From Edaphobacter aggregans DSM 19364 (lineage in GTDB: Bacteria; Acidobacteriota; Terriglobia; Terriglobales; Acidobacteriaceae): a DNA stretch of 64,000 nt. The stretch's first letter is position 1. The number at the start of each line of letters is the position of its first letter. Where the stretch lies: assembly GCF_000745965.1 (NCBI RefSeq), contig NZ_JQKI01000005.1:62001-126000 (forward strand), written 5' to 3'. Shown here in pieces: positions 56,478 to 64,000 of the stretch. The translations under genes and the position numbers were made by a program. The notes under the pieces are model-generated. The model was not told the origin of the DNA. It made no database searches and worked only from the letters and a program-made list of their open reading frames with translations.

Positions 56478-58721
56478 ATGTCGACAGGCAAGGTGTGGAG
56501 TGCGCGTTGGAAACAGGTAGTGCTGCGGCTTATGGCGGTCGTCGCTTTAGGGAGTTTCTTTGCGGGATTCCATGCAGGTCACGCGATGCAGAGGCGGAGC
56601 CCCGCGGCGGCAGCGGAGCTGCCGGAGGAGATTGCGTCGTCGCGCTTTGTGCTAAGGGTGAATGGGCGCGAGGTGGCCGTGGCGCACGCGGCGGCGAACT
56701 ACTACTTTGCGAACTTCGATGTGCGGGGGCGGGGGATGGTGGAGGTGACGGCTCCGACGGACGACTACTGGTCGCGCGGCGTGGAGGTGCAGCCTTGGCG
56801 GCTGGGAATCAGGCCGAGGCTGAAGGGACGCACGATCTCGTTCCGGCTGGATGGGCCGGCGAAGATCTCGATTACGCGGCCGGGAGATTTTCTTGCGGGC
56901 GCGGAGATGCTGTTTCTGTTTGCGAACAGGCCGGAGAGGGATGCTCCGCGGGCGAATGCTGCGGGCGTGCGGTTCTACGGGCCGGGAGTGCATCGCGACG
57001 GAATCAATGCGAAGAGCGGCGATGTGATCTATCTGGCCCCGGGAGCGGTCGTGCTGGGCGGATTGAATCTATGGCAGGTAGAGAACGTTCGCGTCTTCGG
57101 GCGCGGCGTGATTGTGTACGACGGGCCGCAGAATCCGAACGACGACACGGGATGGATTCACAAGCCGGACTGGCACGCGATTGTGATGGATAGAGCGCGA
57201 CACATCTCGATTGAAGGGATTACGTGCGTAGTGCGGAGCCGGACGTGGATGATCCAGATGAAGGACTCGCGGGATATTCGCTTCGACAACGTGAAGGCGA
57301 TCGGCGGGAGCGCAGGCAATGCGAACCAGGATGGGATGGACTGGCTGGGCGGCGGCGACACGGTGGTGCGGGACAGCTTCTTTCGCGCGGCCGACGACGT
57401 GTTTGCCATGCAGGGCAACTGGGACGGGTACAGCCCGGACGCGATGGCGATTCCCGGACATGAGGTGAGCAACATCACGATCGAGGACAGCGTGGTGTCG
57501 ACGAGCATCTCAAACATTGTGCGGGCGGCGTGGCCGCGCAAGAGCTTCGACAGCCACCACTTTGTGATGCGCAATGTGGACGTACTGCACATGGGAATGG
57601 GGGCGTGCGTGGTTCCGTTTGCGCTGCTAGAGATATGGGCCGATCCGGATGGGCACGGGACACAATCGGATTATCTGTTCGAGGATGTGCGGCTGGAGGA
57701 CTGGTACTCGCTGGTGCAGTTGCGGCAGCCTGCGCAGGGGATCGAGGAAGTGCGGTTTCGCGACGTGGCGGCACTGGAAGTGGGCTCGCTGGTGCCTTCG
57801 ACGCTGAAGGGGAGCGTTCGTGGAGTGAGCTTCGATAATGTGACGCTGGCGAATCGTTTGATGGAGAAGGATGAGGAAGTGCCGCTGGAGGTGACGGGCG
57901 GAGCCGAAGCGCCGGCGTATGGTTCTGGCGCGGCGCGAGCGGGATTCACTTACTCGGCGGGATTGATTGCACCGGGCCGGAGGGTGCGCTTCGCGGCGGG
58001 AAGCTCGCAGACCGGCGTGGCGAAGATTGTGCGGTACGAGTGGAGCTTCGGTGATGGGACGAGAGCGACGGGGCGCGTGGTGCGGCATGCGTTTACTGAT
58101 ACTCAAGGGACGCTGTGGGACCACTCGGGAAGATTTCGCGTTCTGCTGCGCACTGTGGATGCGAATGGACGCACTAGCTGGGCGGATGCCCCGGTTGTGG
58201 TCGCGAAGAGGCTTGAGCCTGCGGTGAGCGTGGCTTCCACGGAGGCTGGGGTTCGTTATGAGTACTTTGCTGGGTCGCGGCTGGATGTTGATGCGTTGAG
58301 GAAAGAGGATGCGATTGCGACGGGGATGAGCGCAGGATTGAGTGTTGCGGCGATGACGCATGGAGAGCAGTACGGTGCAGTTTTTGAGGGGTTGATCGAT
58401 GTCCCGGCGGATGGCGGATATGCGTTTACGCTGCTGGGCAATGACGGTGGGCAACTCGATGTGGATTCGGCGACGATCGCTGCGAGCCCGAAGGCGTGGC
58501 CGCAGGTGTGCGGGTCGGAGGGAAACGCGGTGCAGGCTGCTCGGGGAAGCGTTGCGCTGGCGAAGGGCCGGCACAGGATTCGCGTTGCGATGACGCACAC
58601 GGCTGGCTCGGATGGCTTCGCGGTGCTGTGGCAGGGGCCGGGGGTTCCTCAGGAGGCCATTCCGGCATCCGCTCTTTCGCACGAGGTGGAAGACGAGAAA
58701 AAGAGCGTGTTCGTCCATTGA
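56478..58721 (+). CDS. Exported right-handed beta-helix protein with PKD and PA14-like domains (glycoside hydrolase-like)
   Basis: A 747-residue product from MSTGKVWSARWKQ; N-terminal signal anchor to about residue 40. Residues about 50-160 form a beta-sandwich and 160-450 a right-handed parallel beta helix (GVRFYGPGVHRDGINAKSGD, NANQDGMDWLGGGDTVVRDS, FRAADDVFAMQGNWDGY). The NxDG and DD pairs resemble the catalytic region of GH28/GH49-like enzymes. PKD-like domain at about 490-590 (YEWSFGDGTRATGRVVRHAF) and PA14-like domain at about 610-735 (VRYEYFAGSRLDVDALRKED, AFTLLGNDGGQLDVD). Divergent from GH2, so the two may act on one polysaccharide. Confidence 0.75.
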   Translation: MSTGKVWSARWKQVVLRLMAVVALGSFFAGFHAGHAMQRRSPAAAAELPEEIASSRFVLRVNGREVAVAHAAANYYFANFDVRGRGMVEVTAPTDDYWSRGVEVQPWRLGIRPRLKGRTISFRLDGPAKISITRPGDFLAGAEMLFLFANRPERDAPRANAAGVRFYGPGVHRDGINAKSGDVIYLAPGAVVLGGLNLWQVENVRVFGRGVIVYDGPQNPNDDTGWIHKPDWHAIVMDRARHISIEGITCVVRSRTWMIQMKDSRDIRFDNVKAIGGSAGNANQDGMDWLGGGDTVVRDSFFRAADDVFAMQGNWDGYSPDAMAIPGHEVSNITIEDSVVSTSISNIVRAAWPRKSFDSHHFVMRNVDVLHMGMGACVVPFALLEIWADPDGHGTQSDYLFEDVRLEDWYSLVQLRQPAQGIEEVRFRDVAALEVGSLVPSTLKGSVRGVSFDNVTLANRLMEKDEEVPLEVTGGAEAPAYGSGAARAGFTYSAGLIAPGRRVRFAAGSSQTGVAKIVRYEWSFGDGTRATGRVVRHAFTDTQGTLWDHSGRFRVLLRTVDANGRTSWADAPVVVAKRLEPAVSVASTEAGVRYEYFAGSRLDVDALRKEDAIATGMSAGLSVAAMTHGEQYGAVFEGLIDVPADGGYAFTLLGNDGGQLDVDSATIAASPKAWPQVCGSEGNAVQAARGSVALAKGRHRIRVAMTHTAGSDGFAVLWQGPGVPQEAIPASALSHEVEDEKKSVFVH

Positions 58722-58743
58722 TTGCGACGGGCGCGGGGAAGAC

Positions 58744-59010
58744 TCAGTGAGCGGGACAGATCGTTTCGCCGATGCCGGATTTGGCCAAGGGAGCCATGAT
58801 GGAGGCGACGGACTGGAGCTTGCCGTTTTTGGCGACGCACTTCACTTTGGCTACGTCGTCGACGTTGGTGAGCTAGTCGCCGGCGACGATGATGAGATCT
58901 GCGAGGTGGCCGGGGGTGAGTGTACCGAGGTCGTTCGAGAGACCGTAGGTTTTTGCGGCGAGGCTGGTGGCGGTTTCGAGGGCCTGCCACGGAGCGAGGT
59001 GGCCAGCTCG
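58744..59010 (-). pseudogene. Remnant of an amidohydrolase C-terminus with an in-frame stop
   Basis: On the minus strand the frame PWQALETATSLAAKTYGLSN, DLGTLTPGHLADLIIVAGD matches the end of imidazolonepropionase-like amidohydrolases, is broken by TAG (58873-58875), and continues in the same frame as LTNVDDVAKVKCVAKNGKLQ...ETICPAH to a TGA. Only about 85 residues remain of an enzyme of about 400; the metal-binding HxH part is missing upstream. A decayed gene, not a functional one. Confidence 0.68.
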
Positions 59011-59041
59011 CGTTGGCCTCGTCGAGACCGCCTGACGCCGC

Positions 59042-60085
59042 TTAATGGAACGACCAGCCAAAGGAGGTCGTGCCGCCGAGGTTGTTCGACGGAGTTCCGA
59101 CAACTGGCCGGTTGTCGTAGTTGTCATAGAAGCTGAAGCGGATGTAGAAGTCGCTGAAGAACTTGTAGTACACATCCTGGTTGAGGGTGAAGCGTACGCG
59201 GCCGGCCGAGGTGATGCTGGGATAGAGCCAGAACGATGTGTTGAACGTCATCGAGTCGAACCGGAAGGTGGAGTACTGCGTCGCAAACACGGAGTCGAGC
59301 GCGTTCTTGCGCGATTGGGCCATGCCGTTCCCGCTGTCCCGCTCATTGGTGTACGCCAGTCCGCCGACGAAATTCAGGTTGGTTTTGTTGGTGAAGATCT
59401 GGCGTCGGGTGATGGCGGCGCCAAGCGTGGAGCGAAGACTGATCTGCTGCTCGGTACTGGAGAGAAAGTTCGCGAGTCCTCCGGAGTACCAGTTCGATTC
59501 ACCAAGCTGCCTGTAGACCTGGCTCTTGAGCGTGGTTTCGTTTGTGTCGTTCGTCTCCTGCTGGCTGGCGAACTGCGACGACGAGTTGATCGAGGCTATG
59601 TACGAAGCAGACTGGTAGCCGAGATCGGTCTGAAGGGTTAGGGTCTGCTGCGAGTTCGAACGCGCAAAGCTCGTGCCCACGTCTGCATCGCCGCGAAACC
59701 TTCTCAGGAACGTCGTTCCCAGCTGGTCGATCTGAATGACATTTTCAGGATTCAGAGTGTTGGTCGTGTTACCCTTCACGACCAGCGAGCCCGATTCTCC
59801 TGCGAGCGAACCGTCGTACAGCTTTCCGTCAGGATCCGTGATGAGGAATTGCTGGGCGCTCTGGATGCGATCCACTTTGGTCCAATCGAGCACGATCGCC
59901 GAGTTGGAGTAGCCGGGCTTCACCGTGAGCTGCCCTTGCGAGAGCGACTTTATCTCGCAGGTGATCCTGTCGCCGTTGCGCATGTACACGATGTCGTTGC
60001 TCGTGCGTGTGCCGGCAAACAAATGTTCTGGTATCAGCAAGCCCAGTCCTGCGGCAAGGAGTGCGGCCCATAACTTCTTCAGCAT
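59042..60085 (-). CDS. DUF481-family outer-membrane protein
   Basis: A 347-residue product starting at MLKKLWAALLAAGLGLL after GGAGAT; signal peptide of about 25 residues. Residues about 28-90 form a small beta domain (SNDIVYMRNGDRITCEIKSL, QGQLTVKPGYSNSAIVLDWT) like those preceding DUF481 barrels, then about 250 residues of amphipathic strands (DADVGTSFARSNSQQTLTLQ, GGLAYTNERDSGNGMAQSRK) ending LGGTTSFGWSFH. Probable outer-membrane barrel of unknown function. Confidence 0.78.
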   Translation of the reverse strand: MLKKLWAALLAAGLGLLIPEHLFAGTRTSNDIVYMRNGDRITCEIKSLSQGQLTVKPGYSNSAIVLDWTKVDRIQSAQQFLITDPDGKLYDGSLAGESGSLVVKGNTTNTLNPENVIQIDQLGTTFLRRFRGDADVGTSFARSNSQQTLTLQTDLGYQSASYIASINSSSQFASQQETNDTNETTLKSQVYRQLGESNWYSGGLANFLSSTEQQISLRSTLGAAITRRQIFTNKTNLNFVGGLAYTNERDSGNGMAQSRKNALDSVFATQYSTFRFDSMTFNTSFWLYPSITSAGRVRFTLNQDVYYKFFSDFYIRFSFYDNYDNRPVVGTPSNNLGGTTSFGWSFH

Positions 60086-60515
60086 GCGGATCTCCTCTTC
60101 CGGTCTAAAGTACGGTCGCAATCCGGATTCTACGGGAAGAGAGCGGTGCGCTGGCTGGATGTTGTTGCCAATCAGGTATCTGCGAAGAAGCTGGCGCCTG
60201 AGAACTTGCCCAGCACGTCGCGGCGTGCGACGAGGGATCGGTGGATTGACGCACGACGAGGCGGCACTCAAGGATGCTGGTGCGCGATCTCCGCTGTTCG
60301 CCGCGCATGCGCTCGGGAAGGAACTGCGCCGCCTCGATTCCCTGCCGCGCGACCGGCTGCTCGACCGTGATGAGTGGCGGTGCGGTGAACGCCGCGGATA
60401 TTGTCGAACCCTCGGGCTCCGTGGACAAGGGCAAGCTGGAGCAGAGGGGTGAGCGCGTCGTGGTAACGATGGCTCACCCGGTGTCTACGACGAGTTTTGA
60501 TTGGAGCCTGCAATT
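60086..60515. other. Gene-free or decayed stretch
   Basis: No intact gene. A plus-strand frame ends at 60519 with NAADIVEPSGSVDKGKLEQR then a tail SFDWSLQF, which resembles the close of an outer-membrane barrel, but its upstream part changes frame. It could be a gene remnant. Evidence is weak. Confidence 0.3.
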
Positions 60516-61367
60516 TTAGAAGAAATCGCAGCCCTTGATGAGCTCCCTTACGTTGATGTGGAAAGTAGCTGGCGCTGCATTCGCGCACTTGTCCACCTGG
60601 ACGGTATACGAGATATCGCCGGCTGACTTGACCGTGCAGGTCGGCGGATGGTTCCCCAGAGTGTCAGCTTCGCACTTGCTGGCATCCATCTTGATGGTTG
60701 GATTCAGTGTGGAGTTCCACTGAACCAAGCCTCCTACCTTTACGATCGGTGTGTCCGTATTTGGCGGGGTAGTGCTTGGATTCAAGACCTGAACGGTGTT
60801 GTTTCTGCACACCACCGTCAGGTTCGTCGGCGCTATTTGCACGTCTGGCGCCGGCTGGCTCGGTTCAGGTGACCTCGGTTGAGGTGACTTGGACTGCTGG
60901 GCAGCGTAGACCACATGATTCTCACCAGGCAACTGGAGCTTCCCATCACCGCCGCTGGTCGGTTCGGCTCCGGGGTCCTGGCAGAGGATCGTTGCACTGG
61001 GATCATTCGCATTCGCCTTATCGGAACAGAAATACATGAACTGGTTCAGAATGGAGGGATGGTTCGGGTCACGGACAGCAGCTTCGGTGATCGTGCATTT
61101 ATTCCCGCCATCCCCTTCCTCGCAGGGACTGTCTCCGTAGAAATGAATATGCACTTCATCGGAGGGCTTTCCGTCCTTATACCACTCAAGGACGTCCCCT
61201 TTGTACGGTGCGGCCAGAACACCTCCGGGAAGAATATCGAAGGTGAAGTGGTGAGGAGGCGTGGATTTGGGTTTGTGAGGAAAGAAGAAATAGCCAATAA
61301 GAATACCGGCCACGAATGCGCAGAATATTAGCAGCCAATAACTCCGACTCTGCTGATTGGAAGGCAT
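60516..61367 (-). CDS. Membrane-anchored extracytoplasmic protein of unknown function
   Basis: 283 residues: one N-terminal membrane helix (SYWLLIFCAFVAGILIGYFF), then a soluble part with six to seven Cys (DSPCEEGDGGNKCTITEAAV, CSDKANANDPSATILCQD, SKCEADTLGNHPPTCTVKSA), a Pro/Ser-rich linker at about residues 150-175 and a C-terminal beta domain ending CDFF. Cys spacing suggests disulfides outside the cytoplasm. It lies upstream of nothing on its strand and downstream of the kinase gene, so it may be co-expressed with the kinase. Confidence 0.62.
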   Translation of the reverse strand: MPSNQQSRSYWLLIFCAFVAGILIGYFFFPHKPKSTPPHHFTFDILPGGVLAAPYKGDVLEWYKDGKPSDEVHIHFYGDSPCEEGDGGNKCTITEAAVRDPNHPSILNQFMYFCSDKANANDPSATILCQDPGAEPTSGGDGKLQLPGENHVVYAAQQSKSPQPRSPEPSQPAPDVQIAPTNLTVVCRNNTVQVLNPSTTPPNTDTPIVKVGGLVQWNSTLNPTIKMDASKCEADTLGNHPPTCTVKSAGDISYTVQVDKCANAAPATFHINVRELIKGCDFF

Positions 61368-61632
61368 TGTCTTGTCCTTTCGATCCTGAGAGATGATGAG
61401 GCATACTGTCGGGCCCTATAATCCGCCGTGTTCCTTGCAGCGAGACTACCTTCTGTTGAGAGCCGCGTTTGACGAGCGGCCTCTCTGCTGCAGACAGAAT
61501 TTGAACCTGCCGTCTTTGCTCTTTGGGCATGCCTTCTGACCGCTGACCCTCACTTGCGGCTCATCTCGTATCAGCAGAACCGTACGAACAGCCATCGCCA
61601 ATATCCTCTCGATCCTGGAAGATGGTGAAGCT

Positions 61633-64000
61633 CTACGTGGCCGCGGACTGGTTCGATGGGGTCTTTGCAATGACGGAGAGATAGCGGGGGTCTTTACGAA
61701 GGTCTTTGAGATCGAGCGCGAGGTCGATCTCAACCGGAGACAGGCCCTCTTTGACACATTCGAGCAACAACGTCAGAGCCTCCTGCTTTTTTCCAAGCAG
61801 TGTGAGCGCCTGCACCTTCATAAACTTCGACCTCACATCGCTTGCGCCATACTTCTCCGCATTTTCAATGTCTTTTACAGCGGAGACTGAGTCGCCAACC
61901 TTGGCATGATAAAACGCCAGAGTCATCCACCTGAAGCCATTGCGCGGATTCACCTGCAAATCTTCCGAGAGCACCTTCGCAGCCCTTTGATAGTTCTCGT
62001 GAACTTTCGCGGAGTTCCCCAGCATGGCATAACAGTCGCCGATGTCCCGCCACGCCAAATGCGACCTGGGTTCCAGCTGCGCCGCCTGCTCATAGTACCC
62101 CAGCGCTGCCTTGTAGTCCTTGTCGGTGAACGCCTCATCACCGAGGTTGCGAAATGCATTTGCATTCGGGCTTCTTGCGATGCTGCGCCTCGATGCATCG
62201 ATTGCCTCATCATGTTTCCCGATGGCGACGTACATCGTGCCGAGGTTCGCCAGCGGCATGGCAACACTGGGCGCTGCCACCGCCGCTTCGGCAAACGCAT
62301 CAGCTGCCTGCTGGTACTTGGCTTGTCTCCACAGGACATATGCGAGCTCGTTGTATGCCGGCCAATAGTTGGGCCGTTCCTTCAGGATCTCCCGGTACAC
62401 CTGCTCAGCCTCGGCCAAGCGATTGAGAAAGCGAAGGGCATACGTCTTGTAGAGAATCGTCTCTGAGTTTCCAGGATCTACCTTGAGAGACCTGCCGATG
62501 AAGGTCAGCGCTTCTTCCTGCCTTCCTGAAAAGAGATACACCTGTGCCCGGCTCAGAAGCCCGGCGGCAGACGCCGAATTCTCATCGGCTGCCCTTTCCG
62601 CGTTCCGCTCCGCAAGCGACAGCAGGGCTCGATCGTGAGTGCGCAAGTACTGCTGGACATAAGCCATAGCAAGCTTGGCATAGCCCAGATGGAACCTTGG
62701 CTCCATTCCCAGGCAATCGGCGTATTTAAGAATTGCGGCATCGAGTCCCGTATTGTTCGGTTGATGCGCCAGCTCCTCCGCCTGGCTGAACAGCTGAAAT
62801 GCCTCAGGCGAGATCGTCTTCAGCTCCTCATCATCCTTGAGCCTCTTTTCCTGCTGGGGAAGTCCAAGCAGCTTCGCTGCCTCCTCTGACCCCCTGTCCG
62901 CCAACGTATTAATCTGGTCGCGACTGGTCGCAATCGATTGCTTGCGAAGCGTTCGCTGCGATGCAGCGTCCAGCACCTGCAGCAGAAGCTGTGCCCCTGT
63001 GGCCTTCGTCTGCAGCGACGCCGCCAGCACGAGGTTGGCGCCGAGCAGGCTCACTGACTCGGCAGGAGCCACAACCGGGACAGTTCCGGGGACGTCGCCC
63101 GCCGAGATGACCAGGAGGTTCTTCACGTAGGCTTCCGCGCGAGTCAGGCGATTTCGAATCGAGCCCAGCACCGTCGAGACGAGCGACGACGACTCACCCG
63201 TCGGAGCGGGCCACGCCATGACCGCCACGAAGCGCTTGTCGGGAAGCGGGTGCATCCACCGATCGATCCTCGGCCACTCCAGCCAGGCACCTCCGGCGAG
63301 AGCGACGGTTGCGCCGGCTCCCATCTCCAGCATCTTTCGGCGGGAGATGGCGTGCCGTGAACTGACGGCGGGTGGAGGCGGGGGCGCGACGTATCCCGGC
63401 TGCAGCACGGCGACTGCCTGGCGCACGCTCGGAAAGCGGCGCGTGGCGTCAGGCTCGAGACATCCGCGAATGAATCGCTTCCACTGCGACGGAAGCTTGT
63501 CGAAGACAGGGTCCTGTCCGGTCTCGAGCTCGTTGCCGGGACTGAACCTGGGCACGTGGCCCATCAACATCTCGTAGGCCACGATAGCGATGGCATAGAC
63601 GTCGGTCGCAATGGAAGGCTGCTCGCCCCGGAAGAGCTCGGGAGCCATGTAGGCCGGAGTTCCGGCAAACGCCGCAGTGGTCAGCGTTTGAGACCCGGCC
63701 TGGTAGGCGTGCGCCAAGCCGAAGTCCATCACGCAGACGCGCACCTCTGCGCCGTGCCCATCGAGCATAATGTTGCCCGCCTTGATGTCGCGGTGCAGGA
63801 TGCCCGCATCGTGGATGGCGCCGAGCGCGTCGCCGACCTGGCGAATGATCGCAGTCGCCTCGGGAAGGTCGATCGGCCCCTGCCTTGCGATCCGCATCGC
63901 CAGGGTCTCTCCGCTCAGGAGCTTCATCGTGAAGAAGGCGATCGGCTTGCCCTGATCTTCGCTCTGAAAGATGTCGTAGATAGGACAGAGGTTGGGATGA
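61633..64000 (-). CDS. Serine/threonine protein kinase with TPR tail, 5' end beyond the window
   Basis: About 788 residues are visible and the N-terminal part lies past 64000. The kinase domain enters at the alphaC/beta4 region (HPNLCPIYDIFQSEDQGKPI) and has the catalytic loop LHRDIKAGNIML, VMDFGLAHAY, an APE motif as MAPELFRGEQ, and ATDVYAIAIVAYEMLMG. A juxtamembrane Pro run and a single hydrophobic segment follow (SRRKMLEMGAGATVALAGGA). The extracytoplasmic part contains about eight TPR units (for instance AFRNLGDEAFTDKDYKAALG, YYEQAAQLEPRSHLAWRDIG). A receptor-type Hanks kinase; signal and targets are unknown. Confidence 0.88.
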   Translation of the reverse strand, partial: HPNLCPIYDIFQSEDQGKPIAFFTMKLLSGETLAMRIARQGPIDLPEATAIIRQVGDALGAIHDAGILHRDIKAGNIMLDGHGAEVRVCVMDFGLAHAYQAGSQTLTTAAFAGTPAYMAPELFRGEQPSIATDVYAIAIVAYEMLMGHVPRFSPGNELETGQDPVFDKLPSQWKRFIRGCLEPDATRRFPSVRQAVAVLQPGYVAPPPPPAVSSRHAISRRKMLEMGAGATVALAGGAWLEWPRIDRWMHPLPDKRFVAVMAWPAPTGESSSLVSTVLGSIRNRLTRAEAYVKNLLVISAGDVPGTVPVVAPAESVSLLGANLVLAASLQTKATGAQLLLQVLDAASQRTLRKQSIATSRDQINTLADRGSEEAAKLLGLPQQEKRLKDDEELKTISPEAFQLFSQAEELAHQPNNTGLDAAILKYADCLGMEPRFHLGYAKLAMAYVQQYLRTHDRALLSLAERNAERAADENSASAAGLLSRAQVYLFSGRQEEALTFIGRSLKVDPGNSETILYKTYALRFLNRLAEAEQVYREILKERPNYWPAYNELAYVLWRQAKYQQAADAFAEAAVAAPSVAMPLANLGTMYVAIGKHDEAIDASRRSIARSPNANAFRNLGDEAFTDKDYKAALGYYEQAAQLEPRSHLAWRDIGDCYAMLGNSAKVHENYQRAAKVLSEDLQVNPRNGFRWMTLAFYHAKVGDSVSAVKDIENAEKYGASDVRSKFMKVQALTLLGKKQEALTLLLECVKEGLSPVEIDLALDLKDLRKDPRYLSVIAKTPSNQSAAT

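Noticed and set aside
1..64000. CRISPR array
   Set aside because: No regularly spaced repeats with unique spacers. The only tight repeat array is the iteron set at 5364-5521, with 8-9 bp between units.

Overview
The window looks like a stretch of chromosome from a member of the Acidobacteriota (class Terriglobia, in the Granulicella/Edaphobacter/Terriglobus neighbourhood). This is inferred from gene content, not from a marker gene: a giant Ig-like/FG-GAP repeat protein, an Oar-type TonB-dependent receptor with a carboxypeptidase-regulatory domain, a PEP-CTERM protein, many secreted hydrolases, an NTE-like patatin with a cyclic-nucleotide-type domain, and intergenic copies of a repeat reading TCATCCTGAGCG... 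Host genes are visibly GC-rich; the first 6.8 kb is visibly less so.

1-6.8 kb: right-hand part of an integrated mobile element ending at a tRNA-Ser(GCU) gene (6835-6927, minus strand), which is the likely attachment site. On the minus strand, starting at the tRNA side, it encodes an XRE repressor-like protein, an excisionase-type HTH protein, a 20-codon leader peptide, a replication initiator with an origin-like iteron array inside its coding region, a small protein, a ParB-like protein, a run of very small genes joined by ATGA overlaps, an HK97-fold major capsid protein and an HK97 prohead protease. No integrase, portal, terminase or tail gene is visible; the left end lies outside the window. 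This is the most interesting part.

7-12 kb: amino-acid permease; a selenium-binding/methanethiol-oxidase-type protein coupled to a small membrane protein; a candidate structured RNA with a strong terminator; inorganic pyrophosphatase diverging from an orphan purS. 12-18 kb: a small outer-membrane barrel protein, then hemE-hemH-hemY (the last steps of heme synthesis by the protoporphyrin branch), a ribokinase-family kinase and a second barrel protein. 18-24 kb: a 1,992-residue secreted Ig-repeat protein with an inserted FG-GAP propeller. 24-31 kb: a LysR regulator diverging from a tripartite RND efflux operon. 31-42 kb: a phosphotriesterase-like hydrolase, frr, an ALDH7-type dehydrogenase, an M28 peptidase, an Oar-like receptor and an alpha-amylase homologue that has lost catalytic residues.

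42-54 kb: small membrane and PEP-CTERM proteins, a patatin flanked by two copies of a 124-nt structured RNA, a DUF2314 protein, then ydiJ (D-2-hydroxyglutarate dehydrogenase) and hglS (2-oxoadipate to D-2-hydroxyglutarate), followed by a fused pabBC. With the ALDH7 gene at 33.8 kb these supply the lower part of the 2-aminoadipate lysine catabolic route. 54-64 kb: a GH2 glycosidase diverging from a beta-helix/PA14 protein, an amidohydrolase remnant, a DUF481 barrel, an anchored protein of unknown function, and a Ser/Thr kinase with a TPR tail that runs off the right edge.

Family assignments rest on motifs read by eye; no database search was run.
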